From Rotaria macrura (lineage: Eukaryota; Rotifera; Eurotatoria; Philodinida; Philodinidae): a stretch of 64,000 bases of DNA. Positions 62,636 through 64,000 of this stretch are shown in pieces. A model generated the notes under the pieces. It was not told the origin of the DNA. It worked only from the letters and a program-made list of their open reading frames with translations, and did not search any database. How positions within the stretch are numbered: the stretch's first letter is position 1; each line of letters opens with the position of its first letter. The stretch spans positions 1 through 64,000 of the forward strand of contig OENT01000799.1 of assembly GCA_900239685.1 (NCBI GenBank), read 5' to 3'. Position numbers and translations under genes: made by a program.

Positions 62636-64000
62636 TTATTGAGCCATTAGTCTTCGTTTAACATCTTCCAAATCGTTTTGTAAACTCAAGGCTATTTTTC
62701 TTACTTCGTTATGAGTTCGCGCCCCTGATTCTTCTATCGTATCACGAATGTCCTCTGTTTTTTTTAACAGGCATTTGCTTTCCTCCTCATTGAACAAACT
62801 ATCGTCGCGTGTTGCATCTTCGTGATAATAATAACCTGTTTCTGTATGGACTTGTTCAAATACTCCGATATTTGCTGATGATAATGATGACACTTGCTGA
62901 CGAAATCCAAGGGATTGCCGTTTTTTTCCCGATTTTAGTGGAGAAAAATATGACAAGTTGAAGTTATGTGGAATATTCGTTAGATGTCGACGTATTTCAA
63001 GATTACTCAAATGATATTTTAACGGAGTAAGAGCTAATTTTTCCCAAAAATTCATCAGGCGAACATTTTTAGATAATGTCCTTGTTGTATTACCGATGGT
63101 TTCACAAAGTCCACCTACACGTGCTTGAAAACCTAACACAACACGAATACGTGCTCGTAGATGTTCTCGCTTAGCATTTAAACGATGCTGTTTCACATCA
63201 ACGACAGCTAGGCCACCCTGAAAAAAAAGTCTCTCTTATACAACAATAGACACAACATTTTCTTACCATTATATTCATCATAACAATAAACATTGTGAAT
63301 ACATAAGCACTGTAAAGTATTATTGCAGCTTCTGCACCCGGCATTAATACATTATTCGGAAAAAACAATGTATCCATATCATATTCTCCAATAAACATAA
63401 CTAATAGTTTCGGTACAAAATTAAAGAAATGAAATTGTCCCAATATATCTTTGCAAATCATGTAAAAAGCTAAAATATAACCAATCCAAATCAGAAAGTA
63501 AACGGCGATAAATTTAAGAAAAGTTCCATAGACAGTCACAAATAGAATACCATGTTTTCCAAATTTAATACCATTCATAAAGACGAATAATAGCGATGTC
63601 CAAACAGATAAGAGACCGATTCCACCAGCCATCCACTGAGCAGAACAACGAATTCCCGTATGATGTGTACATTCATTTACATCTACTGAATAAATGATGG
63701 CACTAACCTATGTAAAAACGACAAGGGTATTTTCAACATGCATAGCTGCCTCTAGTGTAAGACTCGTGGAAATAATTTCATTTTATCTTATTATTCAAGA
63801 TGCACTCTTTTTAAACTCTGATTCTTTTGTCTACTACGATAAACAAAACGAGCTGCATTCAAAATACTCTCGGAACAATTGTATTAGTTTGATTCTCCTC
63901 TAGGATCCGGTCACAACTCTACCTTCACATAAATCATTTGTTCGAAAGGTTAGGATTTCTGTTCTCAGAGGATTATCATCACGGTAAACGAGATGTCTCT
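62636..64000 (-). CDS. TRPA-like cation channel, C-terminal part (partial)
   Basis: The gene enters from the right edge. Exons 63923-64000 (partial), 63267-63685 and 62636-63217 are in phase and encode the last 358 residues. The middle exon holds hydrophobic segments: WMAGGIGLLSVWTSLLFVFM, then a long pair through FIAVYFLIWIGYILAFYMI, a pore loop with MFIGEYDMDTLFF, and a final segment FTMFIVMMNIM that runs into GGLAVVDVK, the TRPA-type S6 exit. A cysteine pair lies just before the first segment. The C-terminus carries basic stretches and a charged helix, KKTEDIRDTIEESGARTH onward, likely a coiled coil as in TRPA tetramers. TRPA channels are plasma-membrane calcium-permeable sensors of heat and irritants. 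The GEYD pore resembles the painless/pyrexia branch more than vertebrate TRPA1. Ankyrin repeats, expected upstream, are outside the window. Confidence 0.8.

Noticed and set aside
63686-63707. Alternative TRPA exon start at 63707 (acceptor ACATAG)
   Set aside because: Its phase does not fit the upstream exon ending at 63923; the acceptor at 63686-63687 does.
1-64000. CRISPR array, bacterial operon or phage content
   Set aside because: No regularly spaced identical repeats with unique spacers and no prokaryotic gene order; the genes are intron-containing and animal-like.

Overview
The window is eukaryotic. Genes are split by GT-AG introns, most of them 50-90 bases, the base composition is AT-rich, and the gene content is animal: a Shank post-synaptic scaffold, cytosolic isoleucyl-tRNA synthetase, NF-YB, an ATXN7L3/Sgf11-like SAGA subunit, a secreted RNase T2 and a TRPA-like channel. 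A secreted FG-GAP/VCBS repeat protein with a cysteine-rich head, a class common in rotifers, makes a bdelloid or related rotifer my best guess. That is an inference from gene style, not a proven assignment.

Layout. Positions 1-8.5 kb hold no convincing intact gene. They are dominated by palindromic or foldback repeats: 1101-2592, 2878-3130, 3361-4187, 6786-8018 and 8435-8532. A quiet AT-rich stretch leads to Shank (13389-25672, +, 17 exons, 1195 aa, no SAM domain). Then come a small MGGG-starting gene with an ADP-ribosyltransferase-like domain (27670-28750, +), RNase T2 (30503-31313, -), IARS1 (33139-41318, -, 21 exons, 1095 aa), a repeat-rich gap (41679-43738) with a long foldback and two head-to-head TIR elements that each carry a tRNA-like sequence, and the FG-GAP gene (44755-47215, +). 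Next are a mariner-type element with 200-base inverted repeats around an assembly gap (50056-50914), the ATXN7L3-like gene (52213-57005, -) whose 3.8-kb intron holds a hairpin element, NFYB (57381-58452, -), a coding remnant (58807-59265, -), another foldback (59336-59767) and the 3' end of a TRPA-like gene (62636-64000, -).

The genes do not form one pathway. NFYB and the ATXN7L3-like gene lie tandem on the minus strand and both act in transcription. The others are independent housekeeping, secreted or neuronal genes.

The most unusual signal is a recurring repeat design. At least seven loci, each with its own sequence, combine inverted ends with runs of a degenerate 9-11-base word that is often palindromic. 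In one case the period is exactly 9; in two the CpG-bearing words fall about every 10-11 bases, close to one DNA helical turn. Exon coordinates below were derived by hand from splice signals and reading-frame continuity. Family names rest on recognised motifs, not on a database search.
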